Shown here: piece after piece, positions 29,601 to 37,440 of the stretch
Position numbering within the stretch: position 1 is the stretch's first letter
How the letters are laid out: each line of letters starts with the position of its first letter
DNA from: Manduca sexta
Lineage: Eukaryota > Arthropoda > Insecta > Lepidoptera > Sphingidae
Direction: 5' to 3'
DNA: 64,000 nt
Assembly: GCF_014839805.1 (NCBI RefSeq)
Contig: NC_051129.1
Coordinates: 3,910,920-3,974,919 of the forward strand
Made by a program: the position numbers and the translations under genes
Notes under the pieces: model-generated
The model's database searches: none
What the model saw: only the letters and a program-made list of their open reading frames with translations
Told to the model about the DNA's origin: nothing

Positions 29601-32600
29601 CCTATCTGCCTCGGTGGCGTGATTGTACTGCATTCGCGGTACCGCAGCACTCTGAGGTCTTGGGTTCGAATCCCAGGTCGAGCAAAATGATATTCGGGTT
29701 TTTCTGCTCAATATCAGCATGGAGTCTGGAATTTGTGCCCGATATGGCGGTAGGCTCGCCCCCTATCACATCATGGGACGGAACACACTTGGCGAAAAGT
29801 GGGTGCCCTGGTTTCGCCTCTGCATACCTCTTCGAGGATAAATGCGTGATGTGTTTGTTTGTTTAAAGTAATACCAGTTCTGTATGGAATGGAATCCCAC
29901 CGACGGGAAAACATCATTTCTACTACTAAGAGAGTTGGATTCTTGGTCCATTACGCTGCCGTTATGCGATTGGCAGATTTAACATACCTTTAAAATTTTG
30001 TAGTATTCTCACATATGTAGGTTTCCTAAAGGTATTTTCGATTACCGATAAACCGGGCATGACTAAGATTCTTAAAGTCGGTGTGTGTTGTTCGAACCTG
30101 CCGGTCTATGGCGAGCAGTCCGTACCATTCCCAACTAGGCTATCTTAACGTCGGGAAAGAACTACAATATAAAAACCGCGATAAAATTCGAAAAAAAGAT
30201 TAATTTTAATGTCTAACATTCGCGTAAATAAGAAATCACTACACTATCTTAATTTGCTAAATTAAATAAAACTAATTAAAAATTGTACAACTATTATTTG
30301 TATTAAACTTCCTTCCTTTTCGTCAGATTGTATTTTCCTAAGTTATATTAAGCCCCCTATCCGGGCATAAGGAAAATATGTACGTTATTTAAATAAATTA
30401 TATCTTTATCCCATACTTTACGTTTTACTGTTTTTTCCTGAATACATAAGTATTCTATGTGAGTACTTTCGTAGTAAATAGTCATTATTTTAACGGGAAA
30501 AGAAGTATTCTTTATTACAACCTAAAAGTGTTTATTCTTAGAAACGAAAAAGTATTTATAAGACAAGTTTAGCCTTTAAAATGTACCTACAGTAAGAATC
30601 CAGTATTGTAATATTGTTTGTTACTTATATTAATATTTCTACTGTTAATCTTCGTTTATTTATACGCTTTATGTAGAATATAGGAAAATGATACATACGA
30701 TTGTATTTAATACTTATAAATTTTAGCCTGTAATGAGCCACAATAATTTCGTGTTTCATTTATTAAATGATACAAACACGTTCTCAACATAATCTTACAA
30801 TAAGGAAATTGGAACCCTAATCTAATCTACTAAAGCCACAAATCACATTTGTCATTAATACGGATAATTCTAGAACTTTCCATCGAGACGTAGACATTAA
30901 CTCTCAATAACCTTTGTCATCTATTGTAGAACAATGTGCACTAACTGGCACACGGTCGATTCCATTTTTGAGTAATGTCGACAATTCGACAGACTTGCTT
31001 TGTACTTGTACTCATTTTTTGTGTAATTGGTTAACAGCTATACATACCTATACATTATATATGCAATATAAATAAATACTGATGAGAATAAGAAAGGTAG
31101 AGGATATTTTTTATTTGTACTCATATTCCTTTCTATGGTACATTGTTCTATAATTTGTTATTTATTAAGGTACTCCCCGAGTAAACGATCTTGAGCTTTC
31201 ATTCAATACATTTACGGTGCACAAGCTACGGGCGATAATATGCAGATCTTTAATTTCACAAAGCACCCTTTGTTAGGGGGAGCGCCTTATACTTATTACA
31301 TAGAGGGAGAGACTTATCACTCACTTCTCACTGGTAGGGAGTAAGGACTACAGCCAAGTACGAAGGTAATCTGCTTAATTTAACTATTGCAGGTTCAACG
31401 ACACGGCAATGAGAATTTATGATTTGCTCTCATATAGTTAATGGAACGGGTAGACTTTTATTTGTTCCGCACTAAGTTCCGGCGACATGATCTGGTAATT
31501 TATAAAAAAAAATTACCAACCATCAACAATTTATGGTAATGCGTTTCATATCTGAAACTTGTTAATCGTTTATGTGTCTTAATTCCTGAATAATTAAAAT
31601 CACTTTTATTATTGGGTTTAATTGTTTTGTGTTATAAATCATTAACGATATGTAAAGATTAATTTGCAATTATCGATTGGAACGTTTAAAAATAACAGTT
31701 GAAACTTAGATTATCATTAAGGAGGGGTATTAAATTAATCCGGATTCTCGCTGATTAGTGACACACTTAAAAACAAGTCAAGTAGAAGACGGCATATTTT
31801 TATTTCCGATTTAATATTAAATAGTTTTACTAGAGGATCTTGGACCTTCGTATTGGTAAAAAACTGCATATTTGCCTTTAAGCGATGTCTTTAAGTATTT
31901 GAATGGTCAGAGTTTTGAGAAGATTTTTTAATAATTTTAGTCCTTACTTCTTAACCCTACAACTTTCATATTTCTGTTAGTAACTTATATTTTGCCTTTA
32001 CAAAGAATGCATAATAGAAACATCAAAATTCTCACGTATTACCAAAAAGCTGCATAAAAATGTAAACATGCTAATTCCGATTGACGTCGAAATGCAATGT
32101 GCAACGTCTCCTTGAACGAACTCAAGGTTCTGACTTTGTCGATTGTGTTGCATTTGTCTCGAATGCAACACAATCGACAGCGTGTGTGTCGGTGTGCCTT
32201 TGACACAATTATAATTTATGAAATAAAATATTGCAAGTTTTATTAGTCCATTAAGGTTTAATTGTAATACGGAGCTTAAAATTTGAACGGACATATTGTA
32301 TGATGCGGAATTTTTTGTGCTTGGGTAAATTAGCATGAGCGGTATTTTGCCCTGCAATAACCGTGTTGCGAACATGTCGCTCGGCAATACTGGACCTAAA
32401 CTGAACGATTAACATATTTTTATTAAAATGAAATACTAGTGAAAAATAATGTTTTTAGATTTACATGTGATGTCAAATTTTTTAACAATTAATAAACGAA
32501 ACATTCATTTTATTACTTTGTAAAAACTAGTATAAAGTTCTATTTGTTATTATTAGACAATTAGTTCCCTACATACGCAAAAAGTCTGCTAACATGGTGC

Positions 32601-35600
32601 AGGAAGTGACATATAAAATAATACCCAATCTATTAAAATTTTGCGGTTTACCGACTAATTATAGTTTATTGATAAAATATACTCTACCTAATATTAATTG
32701 TATTAAGACTATTTAAGTCAGTAATGTTTATTTTTTTACCCTTTGTATTTATGACGCATTCCATAATAATTTATAAATTATTCATTCGATAATATATCGA
32801 CTGATAAATTTTTATAAAATAAAATTATATCGTAAAATTTTACATTACGGAATGCGATAAGGCAATGCTATAACTAATAAATGATTTTTCTAACCGCAAC
32901 TCACGCTTTTGGCGGATCGTCATTATTATAAGCTATACTAGCTTCCGCCCGCAGCTTCGCCCGCGTGGATTTCGGGTTTCAAAAATGGAGAAGGTGCTGA
33001 ATTTGTCGGGATGTTTTTTTAATTTATGGTGGTATGCAGGTGGTCCGATTGTCCGGTCAGGGTCTGATGATGGGATCCTGGTGAAATCGAAGGAACTTTT
33101 AACCATTAAGGTTGCACACGAAATGACGGAAGCTTAAAAATGGAGTAACTTCTCCCGTTTTCCCAACATTTTCCATCACTGCTATGCTCCTATTAATTGT
33201 AGCGTGATGAAAAGTATACTATAACCAGCTCAGGAGTATGAAAAATAATTGTACCAAGTTAAGTTAAAATCCGTCGAGTAGTTTTTGTTTCTATAACGGT
33301 TATACAGACAGACAGACAAAAATTTTACTAATTGCATTTTTGGCATCAGTATCGATCCCTAATCACCCCCAGTTATTTTGGAAATATATTTCATGTACAG
33401 AATTGACCTCTCTACAGATTTATTATAAGTATAGATATGCAAAAGTAGCTCAAAAATTGTCCATAACGAAAACATGCATTTTAAAGTAAAACAAAAGAAA
33501 TAATTTCGTGAAGCCAACCAAATAACTAATGATATATTAAATTTTGTGACTGTTCAATTTAGTCGGGTCCGCGATATCACTTTTGTTGAGTTTCAGAACG
33601 CGACATTACATTATTATATTCTGTGCTCCAACGCACACTGCTTTGATGTTAGGAACACACCTACATTGCTTAGACAACAGTGAACTTTATACAATAGCAA
33701 TAAAGCTCAAATTGACTCTACGTATTAGTTAGAAAACGTTTGTATGGGAAATAGAAAAATGCTGTTTTGAGGATTTTCCCGGCAATTATTCGAATTTTTC
33801 TCACCTTTTAAACCTTCCCTAGACCTCCACGAATAATTCAAGACCAAGATAAGATAAATCCGTTCAGCCGTTCTCGAGTTTTAGCGAGACTAACGAACAG
33901 CAATTCATTTTTATATATATAGATTATAAGCTAGTACATTGTATATCGATGATTATAAGCGTTAAATTGCATAACGTTTTTCGCATTATATCTAGGTTGG
34001 TACCTTTATACATTAATTTGCCAATTGCAATAACGTTTAATATTCTGTTTAAGTGAAATCGACTATTATGGTTGTTTTGCGTGTTTCGCTGCGTTTGCGT
34101 TGGAAACATTGATTTATTAGCAGTCACTATTATGTACTAAGATAAATGAGCAAAGGCGTGGGAAACAATTTTTTCTAAACTGAACTTTAAATGGCTGCTT
34201 CTAGATTCTAACTTAAGAATATAGAGACTATTGTGGAATAATTTCAACATTAACCTTATTTTCCCAGAGTATTTATAAAAAAATAATAATTTAAAGACAG
34301 ATTATTCAATCAGATATTTGTTTTTCATAGGATGAAGATACAACTTATAATACACACGAACGATAAACACGAACTAATTAGAAATGTCAATTGTATGAAT
34401 AAAATTGTCAATATGTCACACTTTTATATGCAGTTAGGTCAATGTTAGGTTTATAGTATAGTAGATAGATAACTTTTGAAATTTTAAAAATCATCTCTCA
34501 GTATTTTTTTATATGAAAATCAAGTAAATCGCTCGTCTCATTTTGAGTGTAATAAATTGTGTTTTACGCGCACTTCGCTCGTTTTCCTACCACGTGTTTT
34601 CTATTATAATTAAGGTCACGCAGGTCGGCAAGGAACAATGCATTATTATAAGCTAAAATAAACTTTTGATGCAGATAAGCGTGTCCAGCAAGGCTGTCCT
34701 ACACCAGGCCCGCGGGGCACGATGAGTCTCGCCAGTGCATTTGCCCGCCAAGAGCAGTCCGCTGTCTGATTTGTCGCCAAACATTGCAAAATTACTAACT
34801 CAGAAACCCCTACAGAAGACTCACTAGTTAACATTTTTGTCATCAATATAATTAAGGTGTGGATTAAAGATATAGCTCAAAATAAATATTTTTATTTTAA
34901 ACCATTATGACAATAAATATACCCATTGATGTCAAGCCCGCAGGCGGAATGGATGCATAATTTGTGCCCATTTCCAATATTGGAAGGACTGCCTGTATAA
35001 CAATTGTCAATTTGTAAACCTGGCATGTAGTTACAAGATGCTACCCCACACCGGCCACTGCAACTCCTACAAGCCAGAATGGATAGTGGCAAGCATTTTA
35101 CAACGAACGGTGAACCTCACCGCGTTTCTGGAAACATTAATCTGCCCTTGACCCGCAACTTGGAGTTTGAGCCTTAGTCCAACAGGTTGGCTTAGTGCGG
35201 ATTTTTGGACTTCATACCCTGGGAAATTCCTATATATCCTCAAGATATTTCCCTTCACCGATAAATAGTTATAATTGACAGAGAATACACATAATTTAAA
35301 AATCAATGGTTGTGGAACCTGGATTTGAACCTACGACCTTGTTCTCTACACCCAACTTCAATAATAAGACTATCTTTATACACATTATCTTTAGTATTTA
35401 CATATTATTCGTGCTACTTTGCAACAATCTTCGATACAATAATATTGAATAAAACATGCTACGTCTGTTTTACAAACATGTTTATTATTTACTTTATATG
35501 TTGATGACGTGTTGTGTAGAGTTCTGATTCTGGAAGTACATACATACATAGTATCACGCCTCTGTCCCATTGGGGTAGGCAGAGACTATGGATTGCCACT

Positions 35601-37074
35601 TTGCACGATTATGGCATACTTCTCGTGCTTTCTTCATTAATCTTTTCAAGCATTCCCGCCGGTTCCGGGTACTTTCGACCTGGCCTTTACTGACAATGTT
35701 AGATTTAGAAGTATTAGGCTTCTAATTAGAATTTAAAACAAATCCCATTAAATACCTATATATTGATTAAAAATAAGTTTATTACGGTATGTACTTAATA
35801 AATAGAAATATATTTAATTAATAGGTACACCTGAGTCCAGAAACAAAATCTGTATGTTAATGTGTTTGTGTTACAATTAAAAATATTTAAAGGGGTTATT
35901 CGTGTTGGAAACGAAATGCTAGAGTAATCTAGGTTTTAAGAGTAAGTTTCTATTGTATTCATTATTTTGTTTATATGTAAATTAGAACAAAATGTGTGTT
36001 AGCAAACAGCGTAATAAGCATCTAGAGTGTTCTATGTAAATGGCTTTATATTTTTTTATATAAAAGATATATATCATTGTAAGAAAATCGAAATTATTGG
36101 GAAATAAAAGTTAATACTGTCATAAAAGATTTTTGTTATTTTACTTATAAAATAACAGTTTTAATTAAACCTAACCTTCATATAAGTACATTTGTCGTTG
36201 AAAAAAAAAAACAAAAGTGCATTGACATACGTTAAAAGACGGGCGATCGGCATTCGTTTCGACGCCCGCAACCCGCCCTAATTCTACAACCCTTGTAGTT
36301 GTAGCTATTTACTTCACGGCATACCTGCCGGCCGTTTTAAAATGAATTTAAGTATTGATGCACATACATAAGATTGATTTACGTAAATCCGAATGATTTA
36401 TATTTAAAATCTTAACACGAAATACCTGCTAATTACATAATATGTATTATTGTTATATAATTAATTTAATAATATTAAAATAGTAAACTAATTGAAATGC
36501 CACGATAAATTAAACACGTGCTTAACTCTCTTCTGTATTAACAACCTCTGTAAGACACTTTGAAAATGATATCTAGATTAGATATAGATACTTATCATAT
36601 TTAAATTTCATAATTTTAACTATCTCAAGTGAGTACTTATCCTTAAGTGTGCTTATTATCATCCCGTAAACGTAATTTACTTCAAGCCGCCGTAGATTTT
36701 AGAAATAAAGCGACCAAATAACGGAGCTAGCAGCAACCGCGCGTGTTTTTACGCCAGCGTGTCTTTCGAACGCGGGTGGGTTAGCCGAGTGGCCTACGTG
36801 ACTCACGGCCCCCTCGCAATGGCGGGTGGACTACGCGGATTATTGACAATACACGCCGGCACTTAGCTAACAAAAAATTCCACACACCACCCACATTTGA
36901 CGGTATAACTGTCCGTATTACATAGAAAAATTACTAAGTTATATAACTGTAAAAAATAGCACGTGTCCTTAAGTCAAAGATCAGCTGATTTTCGGTTACT
37001 CAATACTCACCCCAGGATCTTGCGACGGTGACAGTGAGCGCAACCACCAACAGCATGCACTGTGATCGACACAT
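2515..37074 (-). CDS. cue: Protein cueball orthologue (whole gene, 7 coding exons)
   Basis: Coding exons in transcript order are 37074-37011, 7597-7198, 7120-6467, 6389-6165, 4932-4738, 4514-4406 and 2625-2515, which sum to 1758 nt, or 585 residues plus TGA. Every junction is GT-AG and every phase agrees. The product is a single-pass type I membrane protein: signal peptide about 1-20, YWTD-type (LDL-receptor class B) motifs at 109-112 (FWTD), 158-161 (YWTN), 204-207 (YWLD) and 248-251 (YWVD), EGF-like modules about 299-349, 354-383 and 388-419, a Thr/Ser-rich linker with several N-glycosylation sequons, a membrane helix about 482-502, and a basic cytoplasmic tail. The tail motif [16 protein letters not shown] followed by PCFEP is what I recall as diagnostic of cueball. 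Drosophila cueball, as I recall it, is slightly longer (about 640 residues) and has been linked to germline and immune functions. The function here is inferred from family. Exon 1 is assigned by phase, signal peptide and position, not by homology. Confidence 0.93.
2626..4405 (-). other. cueball intron 6
   Basis: AT-rich intron between exons 6 and 7. It carries one interspersed repeat at about 3345-3640, listed separately, and nothing else I can name. Confidence 0.85.
3345..3640. repeat. Interspersed repeat, family A copy 1
   Basis: GC-richer than its surroundings and related to 39650-39842: shared landmarks are CTGATGGTAA, GTCGACTGAC, a block ending CGACACAATTA, CACTATG(G/A)CGGGT, TTAACAC and ATATATC. 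It contains a 13-bp hairpin, GTCGACTGACGAG at 3429-3441 pairing with 3451-3463. I cannot assign a class. Confidence 0.6.
4406..4514 (-). CDS. cue: cueball exon 6: conserved cytoplasmic tail motif
   Basis: The acceptor is CCTTTATTTGCAG and the donor is GAGACG|GTAAGC. The 109-nt exon encodes [18 protein letters not shown] followed by [18 protein letters not shown]. The cysteine-rich [15 protein letters not shown] block is the most recognisable cueball signature in the window. Phase 2 in and phase 0 out fit both neighbours. Confidence 0.95.
4738..4932 (-). CDS. cue: cueball exon 5: juxtamembrane and transmembrane segment
   Basis: The acceptor is CTTATATTTTCAG and the donor is CCAAG|GTAAGA. The 195-nt exon codes residues 448-513. 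A polar stretch with sequons NCT and NTT and a conserved-looking [13 protein letters not shown] is followed by about 20 hydrophobic residues ([20 protein letters not shown]). Basic [10 protein letters not shown] then follows, the expected stop-transfer signal with the tail in the cytoplasm. It is too short to appear as an ATG-initiated reading frame. Confidence 0.93.
5671..5836 (+). mobile_element. tRNA-derived SINE, family 1, 3' part
   Basis: Shares a body with the fuller copy at 13398-13710: CAGTGAAGGAAAAC, GAGAAGTTCCTCTAT, GTGTGTGAAGTCTACCAAT, CGCACTAGGCCAGCGTG, and the end GGCCCGTGCTCAGCAGTGGG. The tRNA-like head is missing. Confidence 0.8.
5995..6126. repeat. AT-rich microsatellite
   Basis: Imperfect (TA)n, ATAAATA and ACATA units with almost no G or C, next to the exon 4 splice donor. 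Confidence 0.7.
6165..6389 (-). CDS. cue: cueball exon 4: EGF 2 end, EGF 3 and Thr-rich stalk
   Basis: The acceptor is ATGATTTTAG and the donor is TGCAA|GTGAGT. The 225-nt exon completes EGF 2 ([11 protein letters not shown]) and encodes EGF 3 (six cysteines, from [12 protein letters not shown] to [13 protein letters not shown]). A stalk of mostly Thr, Ser, Ala and Pro follows ([14 protein letters not shown]), probably O-glycosylated. Intron 3 is only 77 nt, so the EGF 2 join is well constrained. Confidence 0.93.
6467..7120 (-). CDS. cue: cueball exon 3: YWTD repeats and first EGF-like domains
   Basis: The acceptor is TTTTAAATTGCAG and the donor is TGCAC|GTATGT. The 654-nt exon codes residues 155-373. 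It holds three YWTD-type motifs (YIYWTN, RLYWLD, HIYWVD), each about 45 residues apart, then a cysteine-bearing linker and an EGF-like module ending [14 protein letters not shown] second EGF begins at [11 protein letters not shown] and is split by the intron just before its last cysteines. Sequons include NYT, NKT and NDT. The long open frames seen here on the plus strand are shadows of this exon. Confidence 0.95.
7198..7597 (-). CDS. cue: cueball exon 2: start of the YWTD propeller region
   Basis: The acceptor is TTTCTATTGTTACAG and the donor is GG|GTTTGT (GT at 7197-7196). The 400-nt exon codes residues 22-155. It carries [18 protein letters not shown] (a degenerate first blade) and [14 protein letters not shown] (an FWTD variant of the YWTD motif), then [11 protein letters not shown], the typical lead-in to the next blade. 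The open frame reads on past the donor only to a nearby stop. Joining to exon 3 rebuilds GYIYWTN across the junction, which fixes the donor choice. Confidence 0.92.
7598..12877. other. Intron stretch without recognisable elements
   Basis: AT-rich. Open frames near 8458-8661, 9503-9733 and 12187-12414 show no domain, splice context or codon preference. I see nothing else nameable. Confidence 0.5.
12878..13109. mobile_element. Fold-back MITE, family B copy 1
   Basis: Matches 40023-40254 along its length: CGTAGGGACTGT(C/T)GATATTTAAACGGTCCTTAT, the core GGATCGAAGTGCTTATCGCC and ATGGTAATTAATACTAAAC, and the right end CGTAGGGACCGTCGA. The left TIR is decayed (TCCCTACG). The name B is mine. Confidence 0.75.
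13398..13710 (+). mobile_element. tRNA-derived SINE, family 1, near full length
   Basis: The head has an A-box-like GCGATAGCCTAGTTGGTTG, and GGTTAAAAACC (13456-13466) sits where the B box GGTTCRANNCC should be. A body shared with 5671-5836 follows, then a GGCTGATATTACTATATTA tail. This is pol III SINE architecture. It is the best copy of this family in the window. Confidence 0.8.
14250..14470 (-). mobile_element. Helitron internal fragment
   Basis: In reverse complement this follows the 3' body of the complete Helitron at 52937-54151: shared pieces are the CCATACCAAAT stretch, the ATCCGTT-type motif, a CGGACGCGGCGGGG block and TTTTGTTTTATAATA. Neither terminus is preserved. Confidence 0.6.
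15125..15240 (-). mobile_element. Decayed SINE, family 2
   Basis: Landmarks of family 2 are present in minus orientation: CACCCACTTTTCGCC-like (CCCCCACTTTTCGCC), TTTCCGACCATAGTG and GCCTATCGCCATA. The promoter head is lost. Confidence 0.5.
20265..22363. mobile_element. Unclassified 2.1-kb element with terminal inverted repeats
   Basis: The ends are a 16-bp perfect inverted repeat, TACTTCGAAAAACGAA at 20265-20280 and its complement at 22348-22363. Subterminal DNA at both ends is rich in related CGGATCCG, GACGGAT and TTTCGGA words. ACTGTAG lies in inverted orientation just outside each end, so the true element may extend to about 20246-22374. Inside is one protein-like minus-strand frame (20469-20738). 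No target duplication is obvious. It could be a decayed DNA transposon; I cannot name the superfamily. Confidence 0.5.
20469..20738 (-). other. Protein-like open frame inside the 2.1-kb TIR element
   Basis: An 86-codon open frame without its own ATG, preceded by a good 3' splice site, TTTCTTCTGTAG|CTTACC, and ending TAA. It starts [18 protein letters not shown] and continues with [18 protein letters not shown], which looks more protein-like than neighbouring random frames. It may be the last exon of a transposon gene. I do not recognise the family. Confidence 0.3.
23012..23205 (-). mobile_element. tRNA-derived SINE, family 1, fragment
   Basis: The reverse complement contains TGAGGAAACCTGCATACCTG, GCACTAGGCCAGCGTCG and a degenerate GGCTTCATCCGTCTCAGTAG end, the order seen at 5671-5836. 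The 5' head is absent. Confidence 0.65.
23224..23279. repeat. Perfect 26-bp-arm palindrome
   Basis: The 26-nt arm 23224-23249 (from AATTGGTATTTTAG to CTAAAATAG) is exactly complementary to 23254-23279, with a 4-nt loop GTAA. It would extrude as a stable hairpin. It may be a minimal fold-back element or a recent inverted duplication. Confidence 0.85.
23470..23714 (+). mobile_element. Helitron 3' end (5' end not found)
   Basis: Ends in the hairpin GGGCGAAGCCGCGG, a short spacer and CTAG at 23711-23714, followed by T: the standard Helitron 3' terminus. The upstream 200 bp match, in the same orientation, the end of 52937-54151 (ATAAAACAAAGTACTCCGTTGC, GACTGTCTGAACG, GATTTTGATAAAATTTCTC, GGGTTACTTTTAT). 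Confidence 0.7.
23715..24010. repeat. Repeat-derived stretch beside the Helitron end
   Basis: On the minus strand it reads GGTAAAAGTAGCCTTTCAG, CCAGGACTTTGTCTGCC and AAATCCAGTGAAAACCGCTT, the formulaic wording I recall from lepidopteran Helitron interiors. The 123-codon minus frame here has no domain and is probably an accident of this repeat. Confidence 0.4.
24052..24294 (-). pseudogene. Unrecognised degenerate coding fragment
   Basis: A minus-strand frame of 80 codons ending TAA reads like real protein: [20 protein letters not shown], then [20 protein letters not shown] and [20 protein letters not shown], ending SGLVALTPK. It has no ATG. Just upstream, a different frame gives [10 protein letters not shown] and then stops, as if one base had been lost or gained. 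A further upstream frame reads [18 protein letters not shown] and stops. This fits a decayed retrocopy or transposon gene. A second possibility is a last exon after ATTCCATCAG. I cannot name the parent gene. Confidence 0.35.
24735..25050 (-). repeat. Interspersed repeat, family C (SINE-like)
   Basis: Has CGACTGATGATAAGCGATATGA, CCGCCCATAAACA and later TTGCTTGGCGGCAGAAATAG, GGTGGTACCTACCCAGTCGG and GAGAGACCTACCAC. I recall this wording as common in moth and butterfly genomes. The open frame at 24912-25145 is part of it and not a gene. Confidence 0.5.
25294..25471. mobile_element. Single arm of fold-back element D
   Basis: Nearly identical to the right half of the palindrome at 43344-43688, including its loop (CGTCATATT) and one full 168-nt arm from AAATTTTAAAGGCCGAAATA to TGGACCTTGAG. 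The opposite arm is absent, so this is a half element. Confidence 0.85.
25472..27165. other. Intron stretch, AT-rich
   Basis: No gene or element is recognised apart from a cluster of ATCGAT words at 26785-26845 (four ATCGAT-type motifs in 60 bp), similar in content to the array at 27910-27995. Confidence 0.5.
27166..27373 (-). mobile_element. tRNA-derived SINE, family 2
   Basis: Reverse complement of the family at 29600-29866: GGGGTAGGCAGAGGAGCAACCAAGG, the GATGTGATA block, AGGCATATATTTCAGAC and the end GCCACCGAGCCAGTC, which corresponds to the SINE's A-box head. The B box has decayed. Confidence 0.7.
27910..27995. repeat. 19-bp tandem repeat containing ATCGAT
   Basis: About four and a half copies of AATCAGAATCGATACATTC, with small changes at the two ends (CACAATCGATACTTT first, CACAATC last). 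The array is short and internally homogeneous. Confidence 0.85.
27996..29599. other. Intron stretch, AT-rich
   Basis: I see no gene, RNA or named repeat here. Confidence 0.5.
29600..29866 (+). mobile_element. tRNA-derived SINE, family 2, best copy
   Basis: The head CTCGGTGGCGTGATTGTACTG provides an A-box region, and GGTTCGAATCC at 29663-29673 is a perfect pol III B box. The body has GTCTGGAATTTGTGCCCGATA, GGCTCGCCCCCTATCACATC, TGGGACGGAACACACTTGGCG and GTGGGTGCCCTGGTTTCGCC. This copy identifies the partial ones at 15.1, 27.2, 38.1 and 61.6 kb. It is not a functional tRNA, because no cloverleaf closes. Confidence 0.85.
29867..32936. other. Intron stretch, AT-rich
   Basis: Holds one hairpin (32137-32179). 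The 129-codon minus frame at 31998-32387 spans this hairpin and shows no domain. No gene is supported. Confidence 0.5.
32137..32179. repeat. 18-bp-arm hairpin
   Basis: TGTCGATTGTGTTGCATT (32137-32154) pairs perfectly with 32162-32179 around a 7-nt loop TGTCTCG. Confidence 0.85.
32938..33435 (-). mobile_element. Non-autonomous Helitron, 498 bp, complete ends
   Basis: Read on the minus strand it begins TCTATACTTATAATAAATC at 33435 after an A. It ends with the hairpin-rich ACGCGGGCGAAGCTGCGGGC, a short spacer and CTAG at 32941-32938, followed by T. The 5' part matches the 1215-bp Helitron at 52937-54151, including GGTCAATTCTGTACATGAAA, the (GTCT)n and the ACTACTCGACGGATTTTAAC block. No Rep/helicase gene is present. 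Confidence 0.8.
33545..33923 (-). mobile_element. Second Helitron family, 5' part
   Basis: Starts TCTATATATATAAAAATGAA at 33923 after an A, then GCTGTTCGTTAGTCTCGCTA, AACTCGAGAACGGCTGAACG and the region matching 44853-45180. The 3' hairpin and CTAG are not found, and it runs up to the end of the 498-bp Helitron, which may have replaced or interrupted it. Confidence 0.7.
33924..35164. other. Intron stretch
   Basis: AT-rich to about 34640, then moderately GC-rich. No gene is recognised. Confidence 0.5.
35165..35345 (-). mobile_element. tRNA-derived SINE, family 1
   Basis: The minus strand shows GTTCAAATCCAGGTTCCAC (a B box) and then CGGTGAAGGGAAATATCTTG, ATATAGGAATTTCCCAGGG, GTATGAAGTCCAAAAATCC and GCACTAAGCC, the family 1 order. 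Confidence 0.7.
35346..36719. other. Intron stretch
   Basis: A family 2 SINE scrap lies at about 35550-35660 (CACGCCTCTGTCCCATTGGG, GTAGGCAGAGACT). The rest is AT-rich, with no gene. Confidence 0.5.
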
Positions 37075-37440
37075 TTTATCTCATAAAACAAGTCGCATCC
37101 AAGTTAAATGCACATTTATTTTGAATTTCCGTATATGAGTTTCAGTTGACCGCAGCAGACGCGGAACGACCATACGCGGCGCTTGCTACACCGAAACTAA
37201 TGTGCCGTGCCGCGCGCTGCCAAAATCTAAATAGGTTGGTTCATTGAAAATATTTCGCGCATGCCCGCCTTATCACACTTGTTTCGTGCCCTTGGATATG
37301 TTAAGAAGTATTGAGAAGTCGGAACGGATAGAAGACTAGTGTTGCTTGACGCGGGTCGCTGACGATGGCTGCGTTTTGCGGTTTGCACAATACAACTTTT
37401 GTTTGTGTACTTTCTCTCGAAACGCGTCAATGTGATTTAA
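36720..37440 (-). promoter_or_regulatory. GC/CpG-rich patch, probable cueball promoter and 5' UTR
   Basis: In an AT-rich window this block is rich in CpG (for example GCGCATGC, GACGCGGG, GCCGCGCGCTGCC) and contains the signal-peptide exon. On the minus strand a TATTTAG box (37233-37227) lies 32 nt ahead of a possible initiator, CATTAGT, with A at 37201. That would make a 5' UTR of about 127 nt. The box and start site are inference; the composition shift is seen directly. Confidence 0.4.
37011..37074 (-). CDS. cue: cueball exon 1: start codon and signal peptide
   Basis: ATG at 37074-37072 opens a frame encoding [21 protein letters not shown] and ends in phase 1 at a strong donor, GG|GTGAGT (GT at 37010-37009). 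A short polar start, a hydrophobic core ([11 protein letters not shown]) and a small-residue end form a textbook secretory signal peptide. The next exon needs exactly one nucleotide carried over, and the join gives Asp22 followed by [12 protein letters not shown]. The exon sits in a GC-rich patch 29.4 kb from exon 2. The placement is by phase, signal peptide and context, so it is less certain than the downstream exons. Confidence 0.82.

Larger units (their letters stand above)
7598..37010 (-). other. cueball intron 1 (about 29.4 kb)
   Basis: Runs from the GTGAGT donor of exon 1 to the TTACAG acceptor of exon 2. It is full of interspersed repeats and has no complete nested gene I can support. 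Its size relative to the other introns (77 nt to 1.8 kb) is typical of a first intron carrying regulatory DNA, but no enhancer can be called by eye. Confidence 0.8.

Noticed and set aside
29640..29690. Perfect B box GGTTCGAATCC as a tRNA gene
   Set aside because: It sits in a repeat with at least three other partial copies in this window and no acceptor stem, so it is a SINE head.
31998..32387. 129-codon minus frame
   Set aside because: It crosses a perfect hairpin, has no domain, signal or splice context, and is within the length expected by chance for such a large intron.
36778..36845. tRNA-like GTTAGCCGAGTGG near the cueball promoter
   Set aside because: Only an A-box-like start. No T-loop GGTTCRANNCC at the right distance and no closing acceptor stem.
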